From CALDUY01 sp046350255 (GTDB taxonomy: Bacteria > Planctomycetota > Planctomycetia > Gemmatales > Gemmataceae), in contig JAXMAV010000009.1 in NCBI GenBank assembly GCA_046350255.1, positions 248,001 to 312,000 of the forward strand: 64,000 nt of DNA, written 5' to 3'. The position numbers were made by a program, and so were the translations under genes. Shown here one piece after another: positions 53,419 through 62,245 of this stretch. Under the pieces are notes generated by a model, which was not told the DNA's origin, did no database searches, and was given only the letters and a program-made list of their open reading frames with translations. Position 1 is the first letter of the stretch; each line of letters begins with the position of its first letter.

Positions 53419-55617
53419 TCAGTAGGCCACCCAGGCCAGACCCAGCGCGGTCAGTTTTTCTCGCTTGGAGAGTACTTCCCACGGAGTGCCGGCATTTTCC
53501 TTGGCGATGTCGTCGTATAACTTTCGCGCGTTGCGCACCAGCTTCTTGCTGGTGGCATCGTTGGCCTTTTCCGAGGAGGCCATACGGAAGCCGGTGTGCA
53601 GGTTGGCGTCGTGCTCGGGTAAATCTTTGCGCATTTGGCCGAGCAGCCCCTGGTACTCCTCGAGGAATGCCAGCTGCGCTTGAAGTCGGGCCAGCATGAA
53701 GTTGTAGTTGGCCTGCCAGCGCGGCGGAGCGTTCTCCTTCTCGTCACCCACCTCGCGCAGCTTATCCAGGGCGTTTTCCAGCCGGGCCACCAGCGGAGCC
53801 ATGGCCTTGGAATCCTCGAAGATGCGCGCCTTGAAGGCCGTCTCGGCGTCGCCGGCACCAGGCTTGCCGTAGCGATCGCGCATCACCGAAAGATCCACGC
53901 TCAGCCGGCCACGTAGGGCCTTGACCTCGGCCTCGATCTCCGCGGGTGGCTTGGCGGTGGAAACCGACCACAGGGTTACACGTGCCTCATGGACAGCTGC
54001 GCGGAGTTTGTGATCCGGTGGCAGGTCGCCTCCCTGGTATTTCTTCAATACATCCTGCGGGAAAGGCGGCAACATTGCGAAGGACACGTCGGAGCTCGTA
54101 CCTTCTCCCGTCTTGATGGGGGGAAGGGTGATATCCTGCATGATCGCCTTCACCAGGGTCAAATCACCCGGTTTCACGATGGGCAATGCTGGGATGGAGG
54201 CGGGTGCCTCGGTGCGGTCCACCTCGGCTCCCTCGGCCGGAGGCTGACCAGCCATGAAAGCGACCTGCTTGGTACCCTTACGCTTCTCGATCTCCCGGGC
54301 CATTTGGTCACTGATGGAGGCGAGAATGGTGTCCACAGGAACCAGGTCGTCCACCTTCTGGATCTTGCCTTCCAGAGCCCCCTTCTGCCCCTTCTCCGGG
54401 GCCAGGGCCACGCGCAGCGAATCGAGGAACAACCCCAGCGGAGCGTCCTCGAACTCCTGCGATTGTTGTTCCTTCTGACACGCCACTAGCACCTGCACTC
54501 CTTCGGGGGGGGCCTTGAGAAGGGCCTCCATCTTTTCGGACATCGGACCCGCAGCCGGGCGCTCCTCACCCTGGGCCGGGTTGAAGCGGTTTCCATCCAG
54601 GACGAGCACCTTTTGCCTTGCTGGGCAGTTTTTCAGCTGCTCGAAGATCCATTTGAACGACACGAGAGTCGCCGGGGCATCCATCTCGCCTTCGAGGGGG
54701 ACGAAATAGCCCTGGCCTTCTACTTCCTTGGTGTGACCTACCAGGACAAGGAGGATGCGATCCTGTTTGCGCGTGGTCTTGAGGAAGTTGGAGATGCTGG
54801 TTTCGATGACCGACTTCAGCGGCGGACGCGGCTCCTTCTTGGCGGCATCGGAGACGTGCAGTATCTGCGGCAGCGGGATGCGCAAGCCCTTGTTCATCGC
54901 GTTGATCAGCCGTTCGAGATTCGCCGAGCCTGGAGGGCCATCGATGATCGGGTTGGCATACAGATAGTTGTGGACGCTGATGACCATGGCCCGGCGCGGG
55001 AACTGCATCGAGGCCGTCTCGGGGCCGCCCTTCTTGCCGTTCTTCTCCTTGCCTCCTCCGACGCTGGCCCCGCTTTCGTCCTCGGGGTCGGTCTGGTTGG
55101 CGGCCTGCAGCTGGGGAGCGATCACCCGGACGTACACGCCGTACATCACGCCTGCTGTTACTACCAGGATGGCCAGCGCCGCCACCGGTGCCACCCACGA
55201 ACCGCCCTTTTTTCGACGTCGTCGCGGCGTGGTGCTGCTGGCCTCCGCTTCGGCGGCAGCAGCGGCTTCATCGAAATCGAAGGGTGAACCATGCCCATCT
55301 ACAGGCGCGGCCATCGGTGCCATGGGAGGTGCCACGATGGGAGCCTGAACAACCGGAGCAGGCGGCGCAGCGGATGACCGGGCCGGGCCTGGCGGAAGTG
55401 GTGGGGCAGCTATCTTTCGTTTGGGCGCTGGCGTGGTGGGTTCGGGTGTCCGCTGCGCCGGCGTAGCCTGGAGCGCAGGAGTGGCCGGCGCTGCAGGGGT
55501 CCGGGTCTGGAGGACCGTTCCGCAGTTCTTGCAGCGGATCGGCTGACCAACCCAGTCCGCGGGGATCCGGAGGATCGACTTGCAGCCGGGACAGCTAGCC
55601 TGGACGACCTGCGACAT
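53419..55617 (-). CDS. Membrane-anchored zinc-ribbon pseudocaspase
   Basis: About 732 residues from the ATG at 55617. N-terminal zinc ribbon: CPGC (C9, C12) and CKNC (C29, C32). Then a Pro/Ala linker, a basic patch RRRRKK and one membrane segment (about 141-165). The outer part contains a caspase-fold domain (about 207-480): LVLVGHTKEVEGQGYFVP keeps the His (H295), but the catalytic-Cys motif reads LVLDGNRFNPAQG, with no Cys, so it should be inactive. A helical C-terminal region (520-732) follows. The family is known for caspase-like folds in planctomycetes; the pseudoenzyme reading is inference. The frame upstream of 55617 adds only 13 residues. Confidence 0.8.
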   Translation of the reverse strand: MSQVVQASCPGCKSILRIPADWVGQPIRCKNCGTVLQTRTPAAPATPALQATPAQRTPEPTTPAPKRKIAAPPLPPGPARSSAAPPAPVVQAPIVAPPMAPMAAPVDGHGSPFDFDEAAAAAEAEASSTTPRRRRKKGGSWVAPVAALAILVVTAGVMYGVYVRVIAPQLQAANQTDPEDESGASVGGGKEKNGKKGGPETASMQFPRRAMVISVHNYLYANPIIDGPPGSANLERLINAMNKGLRIPLPQILHVSDAAKKEPRPPLKSVIETSISNFLKTTRKQDRILLVLVGHTKEVEGQGYFVPLEGEMDAPATLVSFKWIFEQLKNCPARQKVLVLDGNRFNPAQGEERPAAGPMSEKMEALLKAPPEGVQVLVACQKEQQSQEFEDAPLGLFLDSLRVALAPEKGQKGALEGKIQKVDDLVPVDTILASISDQMAREIEKRKGTKQVAFMAGQPPAEGAEVDRTEAPASIPALPIVKPGDLTLVKAIMQDITLPPIKTGEGTSSDVSFAMLPPFPQDVLKKYQGGDLPPDHKLRAAVHEARVTLWSVSTAKPPAEIEAEVKALRGRLSVDLSVMRDRYGKPGAGDAETAFKARIFEDSKAMAPLVARLENALDKLREVGDEKENAPPRWQANYNFMLARLQAQLAFLEEYQGLLGQMRKDLPEHDANLHTGFRMASSEKANDATSKKLVRNARKLYDDIAKENAGTPWEVLSKREKLTALGLAWVAY

Positions 55618-55669
55618 GGCCGGGAACCTCCGGAAAGCAGCGGGCTCGGGGACCAATCATTACTGGACC

Positions 55670-55697
55670 ATCTTAGCATCTTCTACGACCGGCTCAA
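55670..55697 (-). promoter_or_regulatory. Possible promoter of the pseudocaspase gene
   Basis: TTGAGC (55697-55692), 16-bp spacer, TAAGAT (55675-55670) on the minus strand; both hexamers match 4/6. The -35 overlaps the cinA stop codon. Confidence 0.35.
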
Positions 55698-56950
55698 CTC
55701 GGGACGCGCGGAGATTCCAGCAGATGCAGCCGGGCCAGGTTGAGAGCCGACCGCGCCGTGCGGCTGCGGACCTCCTGGCGATTACCCATCCAGTGTACCC
55801 GGGTGGACAGCACACCGCCTTCCCAGGCCAGTCCCAGGTACGCCAGGCCTGCCGGAAGCTCTGGCCCCAGGTCGTCGGGGCCCGCCACGCCTGTCGTGCT
55901 AATGGCCAGGTCAGCCCCCAGCCGTTGTCGGCATCCCACGGCCATCGCCTGGGCTACCTCGGGGCAAACAGCCCCCTTCGCCTCCAGCAAACTGGCAGGG
56001 ACCCCGAGTAACTCTGTCTTGAGGCGATTGCAGTAGGCGATGATGCCTCCGACGAACACATCGCTGGCGCCAGGCACGCTGGCGAGACGGTCGCCCACCA
56101 GGCCGCTCGTCAGACTCTCGGCCACCGCGATGGTTTTGTTTTTCTCGCGCAACAACCGAAGCACGACGTGTTGCACGTCCTCATCTTCAACGCCGAACAC
56201 CAGTTCGCCGAGACGCTCGCGGATGGTACGTTCGATGGGAACGATCTGTTGTTGCGCCTCTTCTGGAGTACCCGCTCGGGCCAGGATGCGCAACGAGATA
56301 ATTGCATCCGAGGCGGTGATGCCCACCTCGGGGACATGGTCGCGCCGGGTCAGGTCAAACAGTTTCTCTTCGACGTGCGATTCGCCAGTCCCGAAGGTGT
56401 TGATCTTTCGCTGGACGAGGACCCCGCCTCCGTGGCCCAGACTCAACAGGCGAGGCAGCACCCAGTCGCGGAACATGGAGAACATCTCGGAGGGCACGCC
56501 TGGCATGGCGGCCACGACCGCGCCAGGAAGCGTTAGCCAGACCCCGGGGGCTGTGCCATGATCGTTCGGGATCGGCTCGGCTCCGCGCGGGAAGTAGGCT
56601 TGAACCCGGTTGCGTTCCGGCATGGTGCGGCCACGCCGGCTGAACATCTGCTCGATGCGGGCCAGTGATTCGGGATGAAACTCCAGTTCGACGCCGGCCA
56701 CCTGGGCCAGTGCCTCGCGCGTCAGGTCATCCTGTGTCGGCCCCAGCCCGCCGGTGATCATCACGATGCGGGCACGCTTCGTGGCGATCCGAATGGCATC
56801 GACGTTGGCCGTCAGGTCGTCCGCGATTGTGGTGTGCCAGCCGACCGGGATCCCGACCTCGGCGAGCCTTCGGCTGAGCCACTGGCTATTGGTGTCCAGG
56901 TTCTGGCCACTGGTCAGCTCGCTACCGACCGAGATGATCTCGCATAACAT
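55694..56950 (-). CDS. cinA: CinA-like protein (nicotinamide-nucleotide amidase)
   Basis: A 418-residue two-domain protein. The N-terminal MoeA/COG1058-type domain shows ISVGSELTSGQNLDTNSQWL and MITGGLGPTQDDLTREAL; the C-terminal CinA amidase domain carries AVAESLTSGLVGDRLASVPG and ISTTGVAGPDD. Family function: hydrolyses nicotinamide mononucleotide to nicotinate mononucleotide (pyridine recycling), and also ADP-ribose pyrophosphatase activity in some members. It is single here, without recA. Length is normal. Confidence 0.93.
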   Translation of the reverse strand: MLCEIISVGSELTSGQNLDTNSQWLSRRLAEVGIPVGWHTTIADDLTANVDAIRIATKRARIVMITGGLGPTQDDLTREALAQVAGVELEFHPESLARIEQMFSRRGRTMPERNRVQAYFPRGAEPIPNDHGTAPGVWLTLPGAVVAAMPGVPSEMFSMFRDWVLPRLLSLGHGGGVLVQRKINTFGTGESHVEEKLFDLTRRDHVPEVGITASDAIISLRILARAGTPEEAQQQIVPIERTIRERLGELVFGVEDEDVQHVVLRLLREKNKTIAVAESLTSGLVGDRLASVPGASDVFVGGIIAYCNRLKTELLGVPASLLEAKGAVCPEVAQAMAVGCRQRLGADLAISTTGVAGPDDLGPELPAGLAYLGLAWEGGVLSTRVHWMGNRQEVRSRTARSALNLARLHLLESPRVPS

Positions 56951-57067
56951 GGGTCTGCTCCGACTGGGTTACTCTTTGAGCATTGTAGGAGTCGATTTTG
57001 CTGGACCACGCCGGATCACCTGGCATAGAGTTGCTCCCACCAGAACCAACGTCGCGCGAGCGGTTTC

Positions 57068-57610
57068 GTGTCACCTCCCTGCCGGATCATTCTCGGGTGT
57101 CTGCTGATGCAGCTAGCGTTTGCCGTGTCGCTGGACATGGTCAGCGTCCGGTTGTCGCGTGAATACTTCACGGTGGCTCATGATCCTGCTCAGGTGCCTT
57201 TCGACAATCCGACCTGGATGGCCCTGGGATGGGGGCTGCGCGCCGGCGCGGGCCCCGGCGCAATCCTAGGCGTGGTCCTTGCCCTGGTCAGCACTGTCGG
57301 TTCGAAGCCTCCGCTCACCTGGAGTGATCTCCGGCCCGGCCTGCTTGTGCTGGTCGGCTTCATGGGCTGGACGACGTTGGCCTGTGGCCTGGCGGGAGGC
57401 TGGGTGGCTCACGTAGGTGCCATCCGCCTGGGTGGACACTGGGGCGAGGTCATTCCAGCGGAGAGGCATGGCGCGTTTCAGGCAGTGGCCTGCGCGCATC
57501 TTGGCGCGTACCTGTCCGGCATCGGCGGTGGTATCACTTTTGGTGTCTGGGCCGGTCAGCTGCGCGCAGGGAAGGCGCGAGAGAACCTTGCATCCCGCTC
57601 GATTGTCTAA
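57068..57610 (+). CDS. Small integral membrane protein, unknown
   Basis: A 180-residue protein with about four hydrophobic segments (5-24, 60-80, 95-118, 140-160) and Gly-rich turns (GWGLRAGAGPGAILG, SGIGGGITFGVWAG). No recognised family. It uses a GTG start at 57068; no other good start is seen. It ends 35 bp before the TROVE-like gene in the same orientation, so the two may be co-transcribed. Confidence 0.5.
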   Translation: MSPPCRIILGCLLMQLAFAVSLDMVSVRLSREYFTVAHDPAQVPFDNPTWMALGWGLRAGAGPGAILGVVLALVSTVGSKPPLTWSDLRPGLLVLVGFMGWTTLACGLAGGWVAHVGAIRLGGHWGEVIPAERHGAFQAVACAHLGAYLSGIGGGITFGVWAGQLRAGKARENLASRSIV

Positions 57611-57645
57611 CCTGCCTACCCATTCGTCTCACCCGGAGGTCCGCC

Positions 57646-60132
57646 ATGGCCATCGTCCAGAAGCTTTCGGTCGTTGCGGTGCGTACCCTGTTCGAGGGCT
57701 TTTGTCGGTCGATCGGATTCGAGGCCGGAGCCGCGGCTTCGGAGGCGGCGGTGCGCTTTCTGGGCAGCCGGTTCCACGACCACAGCGCTCGGCTCAATTG
57801 TGCCCTGGAGAAGGCGACCGCCAGCGCCTGGCGCGCGTTGGAACTCGCTCTGGCGGGCGACTCGTGGTGGGATCGGGTCAAGGTGACGCTGGCTCGCAAG
57901 GAAGACCAGGCGTTCCGCGAGCAGGTCTCGGCCTTTCTGCGCATTACACCGCTGGCCGGCCTTCCGTCGCACCCGCCCGAGTTTCGGCAGCAGGCGCTGC
58001 GCGAGCTGCGTACCGCTCAAAAGGCGGGTGTGCTGACTCAGGGTGGCATCGATCCGCAGGCGCTGGCTCAGTCGGCGGGTGCGTTCGCCCGCTTCAGTGA
58101 TCCCCAGGCGCTTCTCGATGCGGAATGGCAGGCTCTTGGCGAGGTGATCTCCCTGCTTCGGGAGAAGCAGTACCCGGCGCTGGCTCATTTTCTTGGCCTG
58201 CGGCCACAGGGGGAGCCGTTGTTGGCAGTCGCCGTGCGCTACTTTTTCCGGCGCGAGCTGGAGCAGGATACCGCGCTGTCGGCCGCCATGGCCTTCGCGC
58301 AGATGGAACGTCTCCAGCAGACGCAGGAGAATGGTTACGATGCGCTCCATGCCCTGCTAACGAAGCAGGAAGCACGCTTCGACTCTTTAATGGAGGAGGC
58401 CGTCGCCGCGCTCGAGCGCGTCCAGGCGGTGGTGGCGGAAACCCATGGTGATGTGAAGCAGCTGCGGGCAACGCTCGACACGGTGGGGCAGGCGGTGTTT
58501 CGCGCGCTGGGCGCCCCGGCAGTAACTCCGGGTGAACCGGTCCGCAAGGAAGAAGACATTCGTCTAGAGGTACTCAACACCCTGCTCACGACGCCTCACC
58601 GTCAGCTGATGCCATTGTGGCCGCTCCATCAGGAGCTTTGCGCTCGTGATCCTCGCTTCTATGTCCGGCTGGCAGCCTGGTACTGGGAGAAGGGCGAGGT
58701 GCGCGACCACAAGGAGATGTTTCTCATCACGCTGGCCCTGTCCGATTTCGAGGGCCACCGCGACGTGGGGCTGGCGCTGGTGCGCAAGCTACCACCCTTT
58801 CAGCTTGTGCGCGTGGTCGACTTCATCCACGGCCGGAAGGAAACTCGACGCAAAACATTGGATGTGGAGGTGCCGGCAGAGAAGAAGAATAAACGCGGAC
58901 CGGGTCGGCACTCGCAGTACAAGGACGAAACCGAGAAGCAAAAGAAGCGGGTCATCCAGAAGCGGGTGGAACGCCGCGTCGTCGGCGATTTTGGGCTGTT
59001 TCGGTCGGTTCCTCGTTCTCTGCGCACCGAGGTGGCGCGCTACCTGGCCGAGCGCGAGGCCAATCCTGAGTGGTTCGATTCCACGGTCCTGGTCGCGCGG
59101 AAGGCACTCAAACGGCTCTACGGCGTGTTGCACATCAAGCCGGGCGAGCGGGCGCAGAAGATCCTGTTCGACGACGACCCGCCGCCTGATAGCCGGCTGG
59201 CCCTGCTTAAGAGCGTTGTACGTCTGCCCGATCCGGCGGAGCAGGCTCGCATCATTCAGGAGGCGAAGATTCCTTTCCGGGTGGCGCTGTCGCTGGTCTC
59301 CGAGATGAGCCCAGCGGTACTCACCGCGCTGATTGACCGCATGTCTCCCCAGGAGGTGATCAACAGCATGGGCATGTTGCGCCGTCATGGCGCGCTGGCC
59401 CATCCCGAGCTGAAGCTGCTGGTCGAACTCAAGCTCGAGCAGGCACGCACCTCGCGGAAGGTGAGCACCCTCAAGACCGACGCGGCCCTGAAGGCGGTCG
59501 ATCTGGGTGAGGACCTGCGACAGAAGCTGGAGCAGGTGGCCGACGACCAGATCAAGGCGCGCGGTCGGATCCGTCGCTCGACAGCCCTGCTGGTGGACAA
59601 GTCGGGCAGCATGGAGATGGCCATCGACGTCGGTAAGCACATTGCTGCCATGATTTCGACCATCTGCGAGAAGCAGCTCCACGTCTTCGCCTTTGACACC
59701 ATGGCATATGCCATCGAATCGAAGGGGAGCGACTGGGCGTCCTGGAAAAAGGCGTTCCACGGCATCAACGCTGGTGGCGAGACGTCGGTGGGAGTGGCGC
59801 TGGAGTTGTTGCGTCGGCGGAAGCAGACGGTCGAGCAGATCGTGATCGTCACCGACGAAGAGGAGTACAATCCTCCCTTCTTCGTCGAGAGTTTCCTGAA
59901 GTACCGGCAGGAACTGGGAATCGATCCGCTCATCTGCTTCGTAAAGGTGCCCGATAGCACCACCCGGCTGGAGGACCAGTGCAAGCGGGCGGGGCTCCAC
60001 TTCACCGTCTTCGAGTTCAGCGGCGACTACTACTCGCTGCCGAACCTGGTGGTGATGCTCGAGCCACCCTCGCAGCTCGACCTCCTGCTCGAAATCATGG
60101 ACTTCCCGCTGCCAGAGCGACTTCCGGCGTGA
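57646..60132 (+). CDS. TROVE/VWA (Ro60-like) protein with an extra N-terminal module
   Basis: An 828-residue protein. The C-terminal VWA domain (about 645-805) has a complete MIDAS: D651-K-S-G-S655, T713 in GGETSVG and D737 in VIVTDEEEY. The 305-600 region resembles the TROVE ring of Ro60/Rsr: DPRFYVRLAAWYWEKGEVRD, FRSVPRSLRTEVARYLAER, AKIPFRVALSL and ALIDRMSPQEVINSMGMLRR. An Arg/Lys-rich insertion (396-445) could contact RNA. The N-terminal ~290 residues (AVRFLGSRFHDHSARL ... DSWWDRVKVTLARKEDQAF) are a helical module not part of Ro60. Ro60 homologues bind misfolded or Y RNAs; that role is inferred here. CCGGAGG precedes the ATG. Confidence 0.8.
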   Translation: MAIVQKLSVVAVRTLFEGFCRSIGFEAGAAASEAAVRFLGSRFHDHSARLNCALEKATASAWRALELALAGDSWWDRVKVTLARKEDQAFREQVSAFLRITPLAGLPSHPPEFRQQALRELRTAQKAGVLTQGGIDPQALAQSAGAFARFSDPQALLDAEWQALGEVISLLREKQYPALAHFLGLRPQGEPLLAVAVRYFFRRELEQDTALSAAMAFAQMERLQQTQENGYDALHALLTKQEARFDSLMEEAVAALERVQAVVAETHGDVKQLRATLDTVGQAVFRALGAPAVTPGEPVRKEEDIRLEVLNTLLTTPHRQLMPLWPLHQELCARDPRFYVRLAAWYWEKGEVRDHKEMFLITLALSDFEGHRDVGLALVRKLPPFQLVRVVDFIHGRKETRRKTLDVEVPAEKKNKRGPGRHSQYKDETEKQKKRVIQKRVERRVVGDFGLFRSVPRSLRTEVARYLAEREANPEWFDSTVLVARKALKRLYGVLHIKPGERAQKILFDDDPPPDSRLALLKSVVRLPDPAEQARIIQEAKIPFRVALSLVSEMSPAVLTALIDRMSPQEVINSMGMLRRHGALAHPELKLLVELKLEQARTSRKVSTLKTDAALKAVDLGEDLRQKLEQVADDQIKARGRIRRSTALLVDKSGSMEMAIDVGKHIAAMISTICEKQLHVFAFDTMAYAIESKGSDWASWKKAFHGINAGGETSVGVALELLRRRKQTVEQIVIVTDEEEYNPPFFVESFLKYRQELGIDPLICFVKVPDSTTRLEDQCKRAGLHFTVFEFSGDYYSLPNLVVMLEPPSQLDLLLEIMDFPLPERLPA

Positions 60133-60144
60133 GCGGGACGCTGG

Positions 60145-60260
60145 AGATGGATTTCCATCTTGCCGATAGGTGGAGGCCGAGATACCTTTCCCGTGTCCCC
60201 GCCTATCATCTCGGGGACACCTTTCATCTTCCGCCCCCCGGAGATTTCCGCTGGGGGCGG
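60145..60260. other. Structured convergent intergenic region (terminators or small RNA)
   Basis: Several hairpins pack into 116 bp: AGATGG/CCATCT (60145-60160), GTGTCCCCG/CGGGGACAC (60193-60220) and CCGCCCCC/GGGGGCGG (60231-60260) with an inner CGGA/TCCG pair. In addition GATAGG (60165-60170) can pair with CCTATC (60202-60207) and CCGAGAT (60177-60183) with ATCTCGG (60208-60214), a pseudoknot-like option. It lies between the TROVE-like gene and the sensor kinase and probably terminates both, but could also encode an RNA. Confidence 0.45.
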
Positions 60261-60262
60261 CC

Positions 60263-62239
60263 TCATTTGGTCTGCGGTAGCTCAACCCGGAAGCAAGCAC
60301 CTCCCGCTGTTGGGTTGATCAAATGCAGGCGACCACCCAGTAAACGCGACCAGCGTCCGGCCAGAGCCAAACCTAGACCCACGCCACCAGTGGTGGCATC
60401 GGCCGATCTACCTCGACGGAATGCACGGAAAATCAGTCCACGCTCGCCAGGCGGAATTCCCGGGCCTCGGTCTTCGACCTCGAGCAGAACGCGCCCCCCT
60501 CGGACCTGGCCACGCAGCCAGAGATGACAATCCGCCGCCCCACTGCTGTATTTGCAGGCGTTGTCTAGCAGGGTGCCCAGGACCTGTTGCAATAGACTCG
60601 CATCCGTGACCAGCAGAGCACCTGCACTCGCCTCCTCTACCACCAGCACCTTCCCGGCAGATTGGCAGCGTCCACTCCATTCCGCCTCGACCATGTGCAA
60701 TAGCTCGCTCACGGCGATAGGCGCCCACTGCAGGCGCGGGTTCTGGTTCTCCAGGCGAGAAAAGTCGAGCACATTGCCCACCAGACGGGTCAGGCGTTCA
60801 CTCTCACCCTCCAGGGTTTCCAGGTACTGACGACGCTGGTCTTCCTCCTGTATAAAGCCACCCCGTAGCATCTCCAGGTAAAGGCGAATGGTGGTCAAGG
60901 GCGTGCGCAGTTCGTGGGTGACAGCCGAGACGAAACGAATCCGGCGTTCGGACAGATCCAGCAGCGACCAGCCGACCAGGCCCACGGCTCCCAGTGCGAC
61001 GAGAGCCGCCGCCCAGGCCAGGCTCAGACCGATCCGCAACGGAGTCCAGCCGGGGTCATCGGCCGAGCGAAGTTCACCCGGTTCCAGACGGAGGGGCAGG
61101 GTGGTCATGGTTGCCCCTAGATGAGTGGTGGAAGCATTTTCCACAGGCTTGATGCTCGCCTCTGGGAACAGGTCGCGGACTTCCTCGACGAGCAGGTCGC
61201 CAAGCAATTCTTCACTCAGGACAAAGCCCTGGCATATCTCCGTTTTCTCCAGCTGCACCAGACGTAGAACGATCAGGCGGCGGCCCTCTCCCGTCGTCGG
61301 CAGCCACAAGCCCGTCATCGGGGTCAGGCTAATGGCCACTTCAGCATGAACGGTCTCAAGTTTGAATAACTGAAGGTTACCGGAGGGTCCATTGTAACTG
61401 TAGGTGTTGTTGCGATCACCCCGATTGTTATCCTGGAGAATCTGCCACGTATCCATCCACTCTTCGCCGTTGCGGAAGAAATTGAGCAGCGCCACCTCCT
61501 TGCTTACCTTCTGCTCCATGTAGCCACGTTGCATGGTGTTGTTCAGGGTGTAACCCAACTTCGATTGCAGGCCGCTTCGGCTACCAAAGTCGCGCACGTT
61601 ATCCTGCTGTCGAGGTTCGATCGAGTTGTTCATCGACAGCTGCTGTTCGTTACCCTTCTGCGCCAGTAGCACCCGGTCGCGAATGCTGGATTCTCCGACA
61701 GACATGCGCGCCTCGGTCAGCAGCCGAGAGGCGGGCACCTCAAGGCGCAGCTGATTGAGGAGCGCTCGCCGGGCCGCCGTCACGTTGCCAAACTGAATGG
61801 GGCCGGGTCGAGCGCCGAGCCAGGCGTGCATCGCCTGAGAAAGCACCTGGGGCGACTCCCAGCCGCGCGAATCGGTCTGGAAGTGCAGTAACATCCAGGG
61901 GGGCAGTTCGGCGTCGAGCAGGGGCGAGGGTTCGAGTACGGAGCCAGGTAGGGCCGGTTTCCCGCGATGATCGAGCGCGATGGGGGGAGCGAACACAGCG
62001 CTGTAGTGGGTGAACGGTCGGCTTTCTTCGCGAGCCAGGACGGCTCCGATGCGACTATCTAGACGCCAGAGAGCGAGACGGAGGCGTTCGTCGAATTCTA
62101 CCTGGCGTTGCTGTTCGCGTTGCTCGGTTTCCAGCTGCAACGCGGCGCGCGTGACCCAACCCAGGCCTCCCACCACCAGCAGGGTGATGAGGCCGAAGGC
62201 TGCCAGTCCGCCGTAGGTTCCCTGGAACAGTCCGCGCAT
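60263..62239 (-). CDS. Sensor histidine kinase with large periplasmic domain
   Basis: A 658-residue membrane kinase: membrane segment 8-30, a large periplasmic region (about 31-395) without a recognised fold, a second membrane segment (about 398-422), and a HisKA/HATPase core. The phosphoacceptor His lies in SAVTHELRTPLTT (about residue 437); LLDNACKYSS is the N box, EDRGPGIPPGE the G1 and GGVGLGLALAG the G2 region. Partner of the OmpR-type regulator, whose stop is 6 bp upstream. The signal is unknown. Confidence 0.9.
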   Translation of the reverse strand: MRGLFQGTYGGLAAFGLITLLVVGGLGWVTRAALQLETEQREQQRQVEFDERLRLALWRLDSRIGAVLAREESRPFTHYSAVFAPPIALDHRGKPALPGSVLEPSPLLDAELPPWMLLHFQTDSRGWESPQVLSQAMHAWLGARPGPIQFGNVTAARRALLNQLRLEVPASRLLTEARMSVGESSIRDRVLLAQKGNEQQLSMNNSIEPRQQDNVRDFGSRSGLQSKLGYTLNNTMQRGYMEQKVSKEVALLNFFRNGEEWMDTWQILQDNNRGDRNNTYSYNGPSGNLQLFKLETVHAEVAISLTPMTGLWLPTTGEGRRLIVLRLVQLEKTEICQGFVLSEELLGDLLVEEVRDLFPEASIKPVENASTTHLGATMTTLPLRLEPGELRSADDPGWTPLRIGLSLAWAAALVALGAVGLVGWSLLDLSERRIRFVSAVTHELRTPLTTIRLYLEMLRGGFIQEEDQRRQYLETLEGESERLTRLVGNVLDFSRLENQNPRLQWAPIAVSELLHMVEAEWSGRCQSAGKVLVVEEASAGALLVTDASLLQQVLGTLLDNACKYSSGAADCHLWLRGQVRGGRVLLEVEDRGPGIPPGERGLIFRAFRRGRSADATTGGVGLGLALAGRWSRLLGGRLHLINPTAGGACFRVELPQTK

Positions 62240-62245
62240 GGAAGA

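Noticed and set aside
56951..57067. Promoter of cinA with TACAAT near 56982-56987 (minus)
   Set aside because: The -10 match is good, but no -35 is recognisable and the spacing cannot be supported.
60145..60260. Definite Y-RNA gene next to the TROVE-like gene
   Set aside because: The hairpins are real, but no tRNA-like T-loop sequence or promoter is visible, so it is left as a structured region.
58789..60300. A 503-codon minus-strand open frame opposite the TROVE/VWA gene
   Set aside because: The sense protein has complete MIDAS residues and TROVE-like segments; the antisense translation has none and runs into the convergent intergenic region.
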